Shown here: positions 32,460 to 43,607 of the stretch, in pieces
How positions within the stretch are numbered: the stretch's first letter is position 1
How the letters are laid out: every line of letters starts with the position of its first letter
Assembly: GCA_025506515.1 (NCBI GenBank)
Contig: CM046447.1
Span: 85,244,248 to 85,308,247, forward strand
From: Flaveria trinervia
Taxonomy: Eukaryota; Streptophyta; Magnoliopsida; Asterales; Asteraceae
DNA length: 64,000 nucleotides
Direction of reading: 5' to 3'
Notes under the pieces: generated by a model
What the model saw: the letters and a program-made list of their open reading frames with translations, nothing else
The model's database searches: none
Told to the model about the DNA's origin: nothing
Position numbers and translations under genes: made by a program

Positions 32460-33844
32460 TGAATTCCATGGCATAGTCCGATATCTAACAAACTAAATTG
32501 ATGAAATTTAAAAAAAATAAAAGACTTAACTGAAATACAAAACTAAAACTTGTTTTTGAGGTTTTGTGTGAGGTGTAAATCCTAAGATAGAAATCTAATG
32601 GATTCGGGTCCGGAAAAGGCAGCTTCAATTCATTTTGACCATAAATGGACCAATTCAATTTGGAATCATACAGGCAAGTCAAATCATTTGGGACATGTTA
32701 TCAACACCTTTTGATGCTTAATTCTTGTTTTTCATCTGGAGTTGTTAACAAGTTTAGTAAATCATACTAGTACTATTAGATCCCCACATTGATTTGGACT
32801 TTCAAAAATTGTAGCCACGATGATTGTCAGTATACTAATCCTCTTAAATCCATACACAGACTTTTGACATAGATTGGTGATAGTTTAAGGTTTGATTATT
32901 TCAACAAGCATTTGTGGATCCCACACTTATATGGCAATCAACATTTCTCAGGAGATTTTTGAGCGTTCTCTGGGTAGTTTTCAAGAAGAAACTATTCTTA
33001 TAACTTTCAAAGAGAAGCCAAGCCTCAGGTCAGTGCCACCGCACAGCAGAGAGGCGGCAAACAACAATGAATTCTAGAATATATAGGTTATGCTTATCCT
33101 CAGGTCAGTGCCACCGCATAGCAGAGAGACACATAACCTATCTTCTTATTTGAGCAATTTTAATCTTTTTGCACAGTTCTCACCAACAACATAAGTTATC
33201 AGTTTGATTCCTTTGGCTTTTTTTCATGTGTTTTTGCTCATATTTTGGTCTTACGCTCACATTTGTGGCGTTTATTCTGCTCGTCACCCCTTATTAGAAT
33301 TTTGTTGATTGTGTTAACCAGGGATAAGATGTTAACCCATAGCTTGTTGAACAACTTAGTTTGTTCTTGAGATCACCAACAAGGTCTAATCATCTATTGT
33401 GTTGAAACCGACATATCATGTGTGGTCTAACAACCTCTAGGTCTACTTTCTTTGTGTTACCTTAGTAGTAGCTAGTTTTACTATCATTTTTCCTTTTAAA
33501 CTGCTCAGACTACACAGACTTATACTTTGAACTTCGCATCTTATTTTATTTAAACTTTTAACGTCCCAAGTGGTTTGTTCCTGTGTACAATCATTTTCAA
33601 AAGTCATTGATTTGGTATCACAGATACGATCTAGTTCCTATCAGCTAGCCTCTCCTCCTCCCTCTTTTTTTTTTGTTAATGTTACTAATTGACCTATTCT
33701 CCCCCTAAAATTCTAAAACCGTAACCGATTTACACTTTTTAGGATTTTAATAGGCGACAAAATAACATCAATTTAATTAAGATGCTAAAATAAAATAGAT
33801 AAAAATTTTAAAATTAAAAGAAAAAATTGACTATACGCATCGGA
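32460..33844 (-). other. Spacer between pol and the aORF promoter region
   Basis: No coding similarity. It holds a 31-bp direct repeat (CCTCAGGTCAGTGCCACCGC at 33,023 and 33,098). Close to the pol end are two purine-rich tracts on the minus strand: TTTTAGGGGGAGAATAGG at about 33,712-33,693 and a longer AAAAGAGGGAGGAGGAGAGG-type run at 33,675-33,651. The first resembles a polypurine tract although no LTR follows it. Confidence 0.55.
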
Positions 33845-35530
33845 CTACACATGGTCATCTTCAGGAATTACATCACTTTTCTTTTTAACGTCGTTGACCT
33901 CTAACGAATACAGAAAACGTGGTTTATCAAAAGCCTTTGTACAAAGGTCAGCGTGTTGAAAATCAGTATTTATTTTAATCACATCGATTAGGTTCTTTTC
34001 AAAACAATCACGTCTAAAGTGATATTTTATGCCGATGTGTTTGGTCTTAGGATGTTGGACCGGATTTTTAGTTACTGCAATTGCAGCAGAATCATCAACA
34101 AAAATAGGAGTAGAAGAGAAATTCAAACCGTAGTCCCGCATTTGCTGTTGAATCCATATGATTTGTGAACAGTAACTTGCAGCAGCAACGTATTCGGCTT
34201 CATAGGTTGACAAAGCAACCGAGGTCTGCTTCTTACACTGCCAGGTCACTAATCTTCTCCCAAAGAATTGACATCCCGCTGATGTAGAATTTTAGTTCAT
34301 CTTGCAGCCACCATAATTCGAGTCACTATACGCTGTTAACTCGAAGTCATCGTCATGAGGATACCACAACCCAAGTGTGGGAGTACCCTTCAGATAATGA
34401 AAGATCCTTTTGACCCCTATCAGATGGTTAACTTTTAGCTTTGCCTGATATCTTGAACATAAACATGTCGCGTACATGATATCATGTAGTGAGGCAGTAA
34501 GGTACATGAGAGATCCAATCATTCCTTGGTACATGGTGGCATCGACCAGATCACCATTCTCGCCGGGTGCTACATCATGGTTTGTACCAAGTGGAGTCCC
34601 AGCTGCAGAAGCATTCTCCATGTCAAACCGACTGAGGATATCTCCTACATACTTGGTCTGATGTAGGAAAATCCCTTTTGGTGTCTGATCCACCTGTAAC
34701 CCGAGAAAGAATTTCATCTCTCCTATGGCACTCATTTCGAACTGAGCCTTCATTACTGCTGAAAACTCTTTACATAAATCTTTGTTCTTTGAACCGAAGA
34801 TTATGTCATCGACAAAGATTTGGACAAGCAGTAAATCTCCATCCTTTTCTTTGATGAACAGTGTACAGTCAATAACCCCTCTGCTAAAACCGTGTTTCAC
34901 AAGGTGAGTCGAGAGTTTCTCATACCAGGCTCTAGGAGCTTGATGAAGCCCGTATAAAGCCTTGTCGAGTTTGTAAACTCTGTCCCGATGGTATGGATCC
35001 TCAAATCTCTCAGGTTGACTGACGTACACTGTCTCTCTGATTTCACCATGAAGGAATGCACTTTTCACATCAAGTTGATAAACTTTAATCTTGATGTACG
35101 ATGCGTAGGCAAGGAAGATACGGATTGCTTCCATTCTTGCCACGGGTGCAAACACTTCATTGCAGTCTATGCCCTCGACTTGCCGAAATCCTTGAACAAC
35201 AAGTCGATCCTTGTTTCTGATGATCACGCCTTGATCATCTTTCTTGCATTTCAAGACCCATTTTATGCCAACGACCTTAGCACCTTTAGGTCTATCCACC
35301 AGAGTCCATACACCTAACTTCTTGAATTGAAGAAGTTCTTCTTTCATGGCACTCACCCATGCCTCATCATTCAGGGCTTCACTAACATACTTTGGCTCGA
35401 ACTGAGACACAAAGCAACGATAGGCACAGTCATGAAGGTAACCCTTTTCCATCACTGAGGCATAGTCAGCTGAATACAACTGATTTCTGGTCTGAACTCC
35501 TGATCTCACATCCCCAATGACATTATCCAA
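33845..35530 (-). pseudogene. pol: Copia reverse transcriptase and RNase H (minus Sire-like copy)
   Basis: The upstream 412-codon frame (35,530-34,292) holds a nearly complete copia RT: LNDEAWVSAMKEELLQFKKL, TWTLVD-like lead-in, GIKWVLKCKKDDQG, FAPVARMEAIRIFLAYAS, YQLDVKSAFLHGEI, KALYGLHQAPRAWYEKL and the catalytic VQIFVDDIIFGS. RNase H starts at YSDSNYGGCKMN. A single TAA at 34,292-34,294 interrupts it. The frame then continues (34,249-33,845) with SVALSTYEAEYVAAASYCSQ, HIGIKYHFRRDC and DLCTKAF. Apart from that stop the RT/RNase H looks intact, so this copy is younger than its neighbours. Confidence 0.9.
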
Positions 35531-36793
35531 AGAATGATAGACATTTAGGCGTGATTCAGGAGTGGTTGGAACAACTACCTCAGAATCAAGATTATGAACA
35601 TTTGGTTCAGTATCTGAGGCAGTAGGAGTCTGAAGTTCGAAGACTCAGAGGCATCAATGTCAGATGCTTGTGGACTCATAGTAGGAGGAACCGGTTGCTC
35701 CTGGTTGTTCAGATTAGTCTCCACAGCTTCTTCATCAGAGGAAGAGTCACAATCTTCAAGTGCTCCCCTGAGTTGGTAGATGAATCGCCTTGTAGTCCGG
35801 ATGATGTAGATTCCTGAGATGGTGTGTTTAGAACATCATACATCATCTTTGTTGCTAACTCATCATCAGAAGTGGAGAGTGGTATGTTAAAGGACTTGAA
35901 GAATCCATCATAATCGAAAAAGAAGGCGGGTCCTTTTCCAGCAGGTGGTGTGGTGTATCTCTGAACATCAACATTATACCGCACTTCAACCTGACCCATT
36001 GAGTTGTTGTAAACCCTCTTGTTCGGTAGTTGTATCCTAGAAAGATACCTTCATTAGCCTTCTCGCTGAATTTTCCTTCCTAAGTCTTCTTCAGTAGGGT
36101 GCACGGAGCGCCAAACGGTTCGAGATACTCTAGATTAGGTTTACGTCGTTGTAGTAACTCGTAACACATTTTTCCATGGCGTTTAACTACGAGAACTCAA
36201 TTTAGCGTATAACACGCATTTGCAACTGCTTCATTCCAGAAATGGATATGCAGTTTTGAGTCTGCTAGCATCGTCCATGCTGTCTCTATCAAGTTGTGAT
36301 TCTTCCTTTCAGCAACGCCGTTCATCTGAGGAGTGTAGGAAGAAGTCAACTGATGCACAATTCCCTTTTTCTTGCAGTAAGCCTCCATCCATTGATTCTT
36401 GAACTCGGTTCCGTTGGCTGAGCGCACTTATCGTACCTTCAACTTGTATAGAGACTCCAGAGTAGTTACTAATTCCTTGAATGACTCAAATGTTTCTGAT
36501 TTGGATTTCAGAAACATCACCCAAAAGAATTTTGAGTAGTCATCAGTAACTACATAGCAATACAAGTCGCCTACGATGCTTCTTGTACTAACTGGACCAA
36601 ACAGATCCATATGAAGAAGTTCAAGAGGAAGTTCGATAGAATGAACTTTCTTTTCCTTATGAGACTTCTTCGTCTGTTTGCCCTTCTTGCACGCAATACA
36701 AAAATCTGGAAGTTGGAAGTTTTTGACGTTAACTCCTCTCACTAGATCATTCTGGATCAAGTGATTCATCTTCCGTGGATTAATGTGTCCCAA
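35531..36793 (-). pseudogene. pol: Copia integrase (minus Sire-like copy), catalytic Asp lost
   Basis: The block starts at GHINPRKMNHL, the end of the GAG-pre domain. The zinc part reads CIACKKGKQTKKSH. The core has LLHMDLFGPVST (first Asp) and VTDDYSKFFWVMFLKSK. A stop at about 36,427 interrupts just before RSANGTEFKNQW, where the usual SDNGTEF Asp is Ala. The Glu in GVAERKNHNLIETAW is kept. The C-terminal hinge (FDYDGFFKSFNIPLS and following acidic Ser-rich residues) runs to the RT with at least two more breaks. The loss of Asp and the stops make the enzyme inactive. Confidence 0.85.
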
Positions 36794-36832
36794 ACTCCTA
36801 TGCCAGGAGATGAAATCCTTCTCATTAGCTTT

Positions 36833-37264
36833 TCACAAGAAGCACTGAACTTCATGATCCGTTGTGGAGGCCTTTGATATATCCAAGACATAAAGGTCCT
36901 TATATCTTGAGGCAGACATTAAGACTTGATCCTCCGGGACGACATAGTCCTTTTTCAGGACATAGCACTTCTTGTTGTCAAATACTACCTTAAAATCTTT
37001 ATCACAAATTTGAGAAACAGAAAACAAGTTATTTTGAAGTTGTTAAACATAGTTTACCTTGTCAAACTTCACTTTCTGCTTACCTACTTCCCCTTGAGCT
37101 GTGATCTACCCACCTTTTTTTCCAGCAAACGAAACATGACCTCCTTTTATCTGTTTGACGTTTGATAAGAGAGACATGTTCCCTGTCATGTGCCTGGATG
37201 CTCCACTATCTACAATCCACGTGTTGGTTTCAGCACTATAGCGAACACCCTGCACATTCAATTT
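36833..37264 (-). pseudogene. pol: Copia protease and GAG-pre domain (minus Sire-like copy)
   Basis: TWIVDSGASRHMTGNMSLLS near 37,220-37,160 carries the protease Asp. It is followed by the family-typical NLFSVSQICDKDFKVVF, YVLKKDYVVPED and ISWHRSLGH segments. Stops lie near 37,110, 37,045 and 36,833. Confidence 0.8.
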
Positions 37265-37463
37265 GAAAACATTAGTTCAGGTTAGGGACCCAAGCCTTCA
37301 CTGGCTTGGGTTTCCCAGAGGCATCACACATCTGACCGTTCGAGGGTGAGGGAAGCTCAGATGTCTTCTTGTTCTCATTATCAGACAATGAGGTTGATTT
37401 TTCCTTCCATAAGCCAGCTTTGTGTAAGGCTTGTTTGTGATAAATAGATGACTAGCTAATGTG

Positions 37464-40081
37464 TTAAACTTTAGGTTCACTAACCCTTTTAGGTGGCATC
37501 ACTAAGGTCCTCTTAAAAGAGTTAGGTTTTTGTTCAGGAAGTTCAACTTTCCTCCTCGGTGTCTGATAGTAAGGACAATGAGACGCAATGTGTCCATACT
37601 TTCCATAGTTGTAGCATGATCTGCTTTTGACTTTACGATTTAACTGTTTTTGTGGAGATGTATGTGACACCCGGGTGACCTTACTCTGTTTGGGTTTTGA
37701 CTCTGCTTGTTTAGATGTTTTGTCTGGTTTAACATAGTTAATTGCTTTTAACATTTTTAACATCTTTTTCTTTTCTATTTTCTGGACTTTGACATGATGC
37801 ATGTGATTGGTTAACATTACTGGTCTTTTTAGATTCAGATTTGATAGTTGTTGAACCAGACTATATACTAACCTTTTCAAACTCTTTGTCCAGATTAACA
37901 CAAGGCATTTTACCTTTTGCCTTTGAAGTGGCCTTCTTTTGTTTAGTACCAGTTTCATTTGATGTACATCTGGAATCTGGATCACTTACAAGAGGAGTTG
38001 ACACAACATGATCATTTATTGGATTATTATTAATTAGTTTACTTTTAGTATTCATCAAGGTCTTATGTGGTGGTGGAACCACTCTATAACCCAAACCCTC
38101 CCCATTATTACGCTCTCTCACTAAGTGTTGGACTATGTGTGAAGAACTAGTCCAACTATGCAGTTTTTGTTTTAGGGAATTAACTTCTACTTCTAAAACT
38201 GCCTTTTGTTTCTTAGTGTCCTCTAGGGAGTTTAGATAGTACCTAATGTCATTAGCTTGGTTAAAGGCTACTACTTCTGTTTCCCTAAGTTGTTTGTTCA
38301 AAAGGTCTATCTTTTCTTTGTAACTATGCTTATTTTGTTTTAGAACTCTGTTTGCTTCAGTGCATAGTTCCAAGTCCTTTACTAAGTTATCATTATGATC
38401 TAATAACCTAGCAAATTTTAAATCAATGCTTTCCCTAAATTTATTACAGTCAGAACAAGCAAGATTATTAAAAAGTTGGTCAGTAGTACTTACCTGAGAG
38501 GGTTCTGATGAATCAGCCATCAATGCAGAGTCTGGTGTTTCTTGTTTTGGTGATTCTGATGTTGTCGCAGTTTTCCCTTCTTCAGGCAGGTAGTTGACCA
38601 CTGGTGCAGTCTCTTCAATGTTTGACATCGCGAGTTCGACTGCAATATCTCCTTCACTAGCAGAGTCATCATCTATATCCTCCACACTAGTGATATTGGA
38701 TTCTCCCGGTGAGACAAACCGAAAGCTCCAGTCCTGTCCTTCATCATCATGAGCAGTCAAGGCTTTGGAATCCTTGCTTGATGAAGTAGGACTGCTAGTG
38801 GGTTTATCCTGATGATTGAAGAAGGAGAAAGGATTCCTATTGCCAGTCTTCTTTGGCTTCACGCACTCCCTTTTGAAGTGCCCTTTCTCACCGTAGTTGA
38901 AACAAGTCACCTTGGTCTTATCGAAACTGAAGGTAGTGTCCTTAGTTGCAACCAAATTCTGTCTGGTCTTTTTGACAAACTTCTTAGCTCTCTGGACAAC
39001 ACTTGCTACGGCCCACATTATATCCATTTGTTCCAGCTCTGTCTCGTCCACCTACTCGTAATCCTCATCATCCAGATGACAATTACCAGTTTTACCAGCA
39101 ATTAGTCCAACATAGGAGGGGACTACCGTAGCTACGAGATCCATGTGCTCTTTGGCTACCTCAACTGTCACATTAACAAAATTCTCGGTCTTCAGCTTTG
39201 CTGCATTGGCTTCAGGTACAATGTATTGGGTACCAGATGACCCTAACGTTTCTAACCCTGAAGTAGAGGCTTGAGAAGGACCAGCCGAGCTTGATACAAA
39301 AGCTATCTGAAGAGGTGCTCCAGATGTTTTGGCTTGAGGAGTCGCATTGTACAGCGCTGGGTTCTGATCATAGGAAGACTTTTGTGCTCTATACTTCATC
39401 CTTAGTTCTTCCTCTCTCAGCTTCAGAATGAAGTCATTGATATCTAACTTCGTTAGCATACCATTCTGTCTGAGATTGGAGACAAATGAAACCCATTTCT
39501 CCGGCAGCCCATCTGCAAAGTTAGACACTTTTTCCTCCATTGACGTCGATACTCCATGAGTGTGCATCTCACTCATCAAGTGGTAGAACTTATCGATAAC
39601 ATCATCTAGGCATTCTTTTCCCATCCAGGAGAAGTTGTCAAACTCCTTCTTGAAAGCCTTAGCCTTTTTGGCCTTCAATGATGTGTTTCCGTCATACCTT
39701 TTCTCCAATACATCCTATAGTTTCTTTGCTTGTGTATATTACGAGAATTGATGGGAAATATCCTTCGGAATTGACTGTGTAAGCAAAGCATAGACTTTTT
39801 TTTCAGCATTGTATTTGACCTTTTGTCCATCAGTCATGCCACCAAGTGTGAGTTGGACACCATCAGCTCCTACTGGCATGTTGTACCCCATCTCTATAGA
39901 TTCCCACAGATTGGGATCTACTCCATTTAAGTAGATCTCGAAACATTGTTTCCATTATGGGTATTCGTCTAACGTGATTAGCTTTAGGGGTTTGTTGTGA
40001 TTCCCCACTTCATTCTCCAGTAGTAGTAGGTTCTGAATACGTGAGTCTCCCTACTATGAATGCTGAGTATTGGTCCTCCAT
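37464..40081 (-). pseudogene. gag: Copia gag (minus Sire-like copy)
   Basis: The ATG at 40,081 opens MEDQYSAFIVGR. The capsid region follows with several stops, then a long open part (39,708-37,861, one stop near 39,052). That part contains MEKRYDGNTSLKAKKAKAF, DGLPEKWVSFVSNLRQNG, KLREEELRMKY, a knuckle CFNYGEKGHFKREC, acidic Ser-rich sequence, a coiled coil (FARLLDHNDNLVKDLELC onward) and GYRVVPPPH. A second knuckle near 37,600 reads CYNYGKYGHIASHC. In both knuckles the second Cys is Tyr. Confidence 0.85.
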
Positions 40082-40553
40082 TGCAATAAACTTTAACTTT
40101 AAAACAAACTGTTTTATTTGTGCGAATGAAGGAGTGCGATTGGACTATTCAGGCGATTGAACTATGCGGATGGTTCAATCGTGCGATTGAACTAATGCGG
40201 ATGACTCAGTCGGGCGAATGAACTAATGTGGTTGAACAATGCGAATAGACTTCTCAATCGTACGAATGGAAGTACGAATGAGTCCAATCGTGCGTATGGG
40301 GGATGCGTATGAACTCAGTCGTGTGATTGAGTCAATCGTGCGACTGAACCTGCTGGATTTTGAAAATCCGTAGGTTTAAGGTGTTTGAACGCAAAAAAAT
40401 GAATTTCGTGCTAACCCTAATTTCCATATGCCAGAAAAACTTAACTTTATGATCAGGAGACATCTAAAACCCGATTTGACACAAAACATTGCGTTTTTGA
40501 GTGTAAAAACACAATTTTTATATCAAAATGATTGAATCACACATAAATCTAGA
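40082..40553 (-). repeat. Leader with palindromic array (minus Sire-like copy)
   Basis: Units such as CAATCGTGCGATTG, CAGTCGGGCGAATG and CAATCGTACGAATG fill 40,120-40,350 between the primer site and the gag ATG, matching the position of the array in the plus copy's leader. Confidence 0.8.
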
Positions 40554-40573
40554 GTCAAAGCTCGGATACCACT
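40554..40573 (-). other. Primer-binding site (minus Sire-like copy)
   Basis: On the minus strand AGTGGTATCCGAGCTTTGAC directly follows the LTR end TCCTAACA. It is a tRNA-Met-type primer site with a few mismatches. Confidence 0.8.
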
Positions 40574-40939
40574 TGTTAGGATCGTGTACTTGATGAATAC
40601 TAATAGATTTACACGTATACCGAATCAAATAGTCTGGAATCCTATTTAATTGGTGATCCAATCAGTGAGAACGCGCGTAGAATCAATTAAAGATTGAATC
40701 TAAACATCAAGAACGATTAGCAATCGATCTACTACGATCTATGAAGTTGGAACAGGTTGCTAGAGGTCTCTAGACGGCTAGGGTACGTGTAGGTATTGAA
40801 ATATTCAAAGTGTCTTGTTTTTCCACGATTTAAGTGGTATTTATAGGTTAGTGTTTCTCAATCGTGCGACTGGACCATTTACATGGTTCAGTCGTGCGAT
40901 TGAGTCATGCGGTTGATCCATTCGCACGACTGAGTGTTC
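40574..40939 (-). repeat. Truncated 5' LTR (minus Sire-like copy)
   Basis: The 366 bp match the 27,007-27,372 part of the complete LTR. It stops inside the palindromic array at GAGTGTTC and changes to gypsy LTR sequence. GTTC is present in both parents at the joint. Confidence 0.85.
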
Positions 40940-42040
40940 CCGGGGGTAAAGTAAGTTGACTTTTTGAAGTCAAAGATGATATGATGATGTATGATTGATG
41001 CTTATGCATGATGGTATGTATGATGTATGTTATGTATGTATGATGTGCCTTGTATGGTGATGTTGTATGATCACGTTGATGTTCCTTATTATGTATGATT
41101 ATTTTCCCGTAGCTCTACGTTGAATGTTAATGAATGAAATTAAAAGTAATATGTAACATAAAGTGGAAGATAATGAAAAGAGAAACGTAGTAAAACAATG
41201 CATGCATTAATGAATGAATGAAAGTAAGAAAGGCTTGCAAGAAAATGTATGAAGGTTCACACCAAATGAAGCATGTTACTCAACCTTGTGCGGGTTAGCT
41301 ACCCTGAAAGGATACACATTGGGGCATAATCCGTTCGATTAAGGAAATGTATGGAGGTTCACACCCAATGAGGGGTGTTAGCTCAACTGTGTGCGGGTTA
41401 ACTACCCCGGAAGGATGCACACTGGGGTTCAATCCTTGTGATTGACCATATGTATGAGATCCTTGCCATTTATCCTAGGTACTGGAGTCAGCTTCGTGCA
41501 TAATGTTCGTGGTCTATGAAAGACCTCAGGCCCAGTACCCACTTTATGCATGATGGTGGGGTGAAGCACATGGCGTTGGTCCGAATGAAAGTAATGATTT
41601 AATGATGAACGTACGGATTGAATGAACGAATAATAAAGATAATAATGATATTATCTATGTGTGTGTATAGTGCATGATGACGTACGATTGTAAAGAATGG
41701 TTTTAAAAGAAAGTAAAGTATGTTTTACTTTAAAACTAGAACTCACTTAGCAATGTTGACTTTTATGTGGTTTGAGTTGGCAGGTAGAGGTTGCTGAGGA
41801 CGGCACGGGGTGGCTACCTGGCTCTTTTTGGATGGCATCCATTTTTATAATGCTTTTGTGATGTAATGCAACATGTATTTTATAATTTGACAACGATGTA
41901 TTATTTTTCAAAATCTTTGATGATGAAAAGAAATGTCGTTTTAAATATTTCCGTTGCAATGTTTATTTAAGTTAATGTAAATATATGTTTTATGTGCAAT
42001 GATCGACCAGTTGTGAGCGTCCTGGGAACGGGGCCTTACA
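40936..42040 (+). mobile_element. Gypsy G1 LTR-D, 5' truncated
   Basis: Matches the last 1.1 kb of LTR-C closely, including the tandem duplication (about 41,246-41,450), and ends GGGAACGGGGCCTTACA at 42,040. The left part is lost at the joint with the copia LTR. It could be the missing 3' LTR of gypsy copy C, but the outer flanks do not match (GCATG before LTR-C, GTGAC after LTR-D; different copia families). Confidence 0.85.
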
Positions 42041-42470
42041 GTGACCCAAACGTTTGTGCCATAATTGGGAAACATCTTCAAATGCTTTTGATAGTAAACA
42101 TGTTTCAGGGGTTGATGCTGATATAGTGTTCATATCAACATTGTATATGTTGTTATAACAGGGTGTTTTCAAAAGGTTATAATATTTAGGTATTTGAAAA
42201 CCCATTTTGAGGAAGTAGCAGTTGTTGGAGTCATATAAGGTGGCATATCCCTTATCACAAATTTGGGATACACTTAGAAAATTGAACTGTAGGTTGGAGC
42301 AATAGTTGACATTTTCAAAGCTAATCAACCCATTTAATAGTGTTCCTTCACTAGTAATCTTTCCACCTATCTTATCACCTCCAAAGGATACGTTTCTTCC
42401 ATATTTGCTTTTAAAATCCCAAAGGAGGGAAAATTTTCTAGTCATGTGTCAAGAACATCCACTTTCAACA
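42041..42470 (-). pseudogene. pol: Copia protease C-terminal and GAG-pre fragment (family X)
   Basis: On the minus strand: VSFGGDKIGGKITSEGTLL, NLQFNFLSVSQICDKGYATL, YYNLLKTPCYNNIYNVDM and VSQLWHKRLGH. The frame is open for about 135 codons. It ends exactly at LGH, where gypsy LTR-D is joined, so integrase and RT are missing. It differs clearly from the Sire-like copies. Confidence 0.8.
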
Positions 42471-43607
42471 TACCAGAAGTTGTCAAGCCTTCTTTGATGT
42501 CCTTGCATAAGTAAGGAAATTAGTTAGATAGTGCAACCCAAGCCAAGATGGTCTTAGGTTTTTCATCTTTTTCCATAACAAATTTCTTCTAGAGTGGCAT
42601 TGTTTGATGGTTTTGTAACTCTAGATAAACTAGATTTCCTTTAAGTGTTTTTGGCTCTATCGAGGGAAGTACTTTGAGCTTTTCTCCTTTGTTTTAGCCA
42701 TTGTTTGAAGTACTTTAATTTTTCTCTCTTTTGAGACTTATGCCTCCAGTTTAATTGTTTAAAGGTGGCATAAAAATTTTATTCTTGTTTAAAACAACCT
42801 TTTGATGAGGAGTTTGTCTTCGTACTCCTAATTTGTCCTTATTAGGAACAAATGTGTGTTTCTTGGTTGATTTCTCAACTAGAGCTTGTTTAGTTTGCTT
42901 CTTATTTTTCATTTTGAAGAACAATTTGCAGTGCTATGATTCTTTCTTTCACAAATTGAACAGTATTTGTGAAAGTGGCAAGATTCAATACTATGATTGT
43001 TCATATTACAGTACTTGCAATGTTTATCATATTTACATTTTTGTCAGTGTTGTGAGTGTAATGATCATACCACTCATATAATGGTAGATTTGTATTTCCT
43101 TTTTGTTTATAACTTTTGATTTTAAATTATATTTTAGAGGTATATCAAAAGTTAACCGTTGTTTGTTTTTGCTGAATAGGATTTTGTCTTTCCCTTGTGT
43201 GTTTTAGTGGAAGATCTAGCTTTTCTTCCATCTACGCAAATGTCAAAACCTTTAGTCTACTTTTTTTGTTTGGTTGGTGTATCAACCACACTTGATACTT
43301 TTGTACTATCAGTAATTGGTTGAACTGACTCATCATCCAATAGATCAACATCATCATTTGTTGTTTGTTGATCAAATCCATTGTTTTCTCCTTGATAAAA
43401 ATATGTTGGTTTGATATGTGAAGGTGCTTGACTTTTAATAAATTTTATCATTGGTGATCCTGGTATTAAAGCTAATTTTGATGATGATGTTGATGATTGT
43501 TTTGAATCATCAGTCCTATCATATGGGTCAACAGACTCACCCTGTTTCTTGGTCATTGATTCTAGTAGAGGTATATAATTGTTAGTATAAGATAGGTTGA
43601 CCATATT
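42471..43607 (-). pseudogene. gag: Copia gag 3' part with two zinc knuckles (family X)
   Basis: The minus strand carries an open 120-codon piece (43,637-43,257) rich in Ser, Asp and Thr (NLSYTNNYIPLLESMTKKQG). Two perfect C-x2-C-x4-H-x4-C knuckles follow at about 43,030-42,930: CKYCNMNNHSIESC and CSICERKNHSTANC. Degraded linker leads to the protease. Its upstream half continues beyond the solo LTR at 46,218. Confidence 0.75.

Larger units (their letters stand above)
27007..40939 (-). mobile_element. Sire-like copia element with accessory ORF (minus copy), nested in the plus copy
   Basis: Order on the minus strand: truncated 5' LTR (40,939-40,574), primer site, leader array, gag, protease, integrase, RT/RNase H, purine tracts, promoter-like region, accessory ORF, polypurine tract, 3' LTR (27,748-27,007). 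About 13.9 kb remains. It lies in the opposite orientation to, and inside, a plus-strand relative. Its 5' LTR lost about half its length at the junction with gypsy LTR-D, so no matching right-hand target duplication can be seen (left flank TTAAC). Confidence 0.85.

Noticed and set aside
33693..33712. True 3' end (polypurine tract plus LTR) of the minus Sire-like copy
   Set aside because: No LTR-like TG start or similarity to the family's LTR follows; the real LTR with its own purine tract is at 27,007-27,757.
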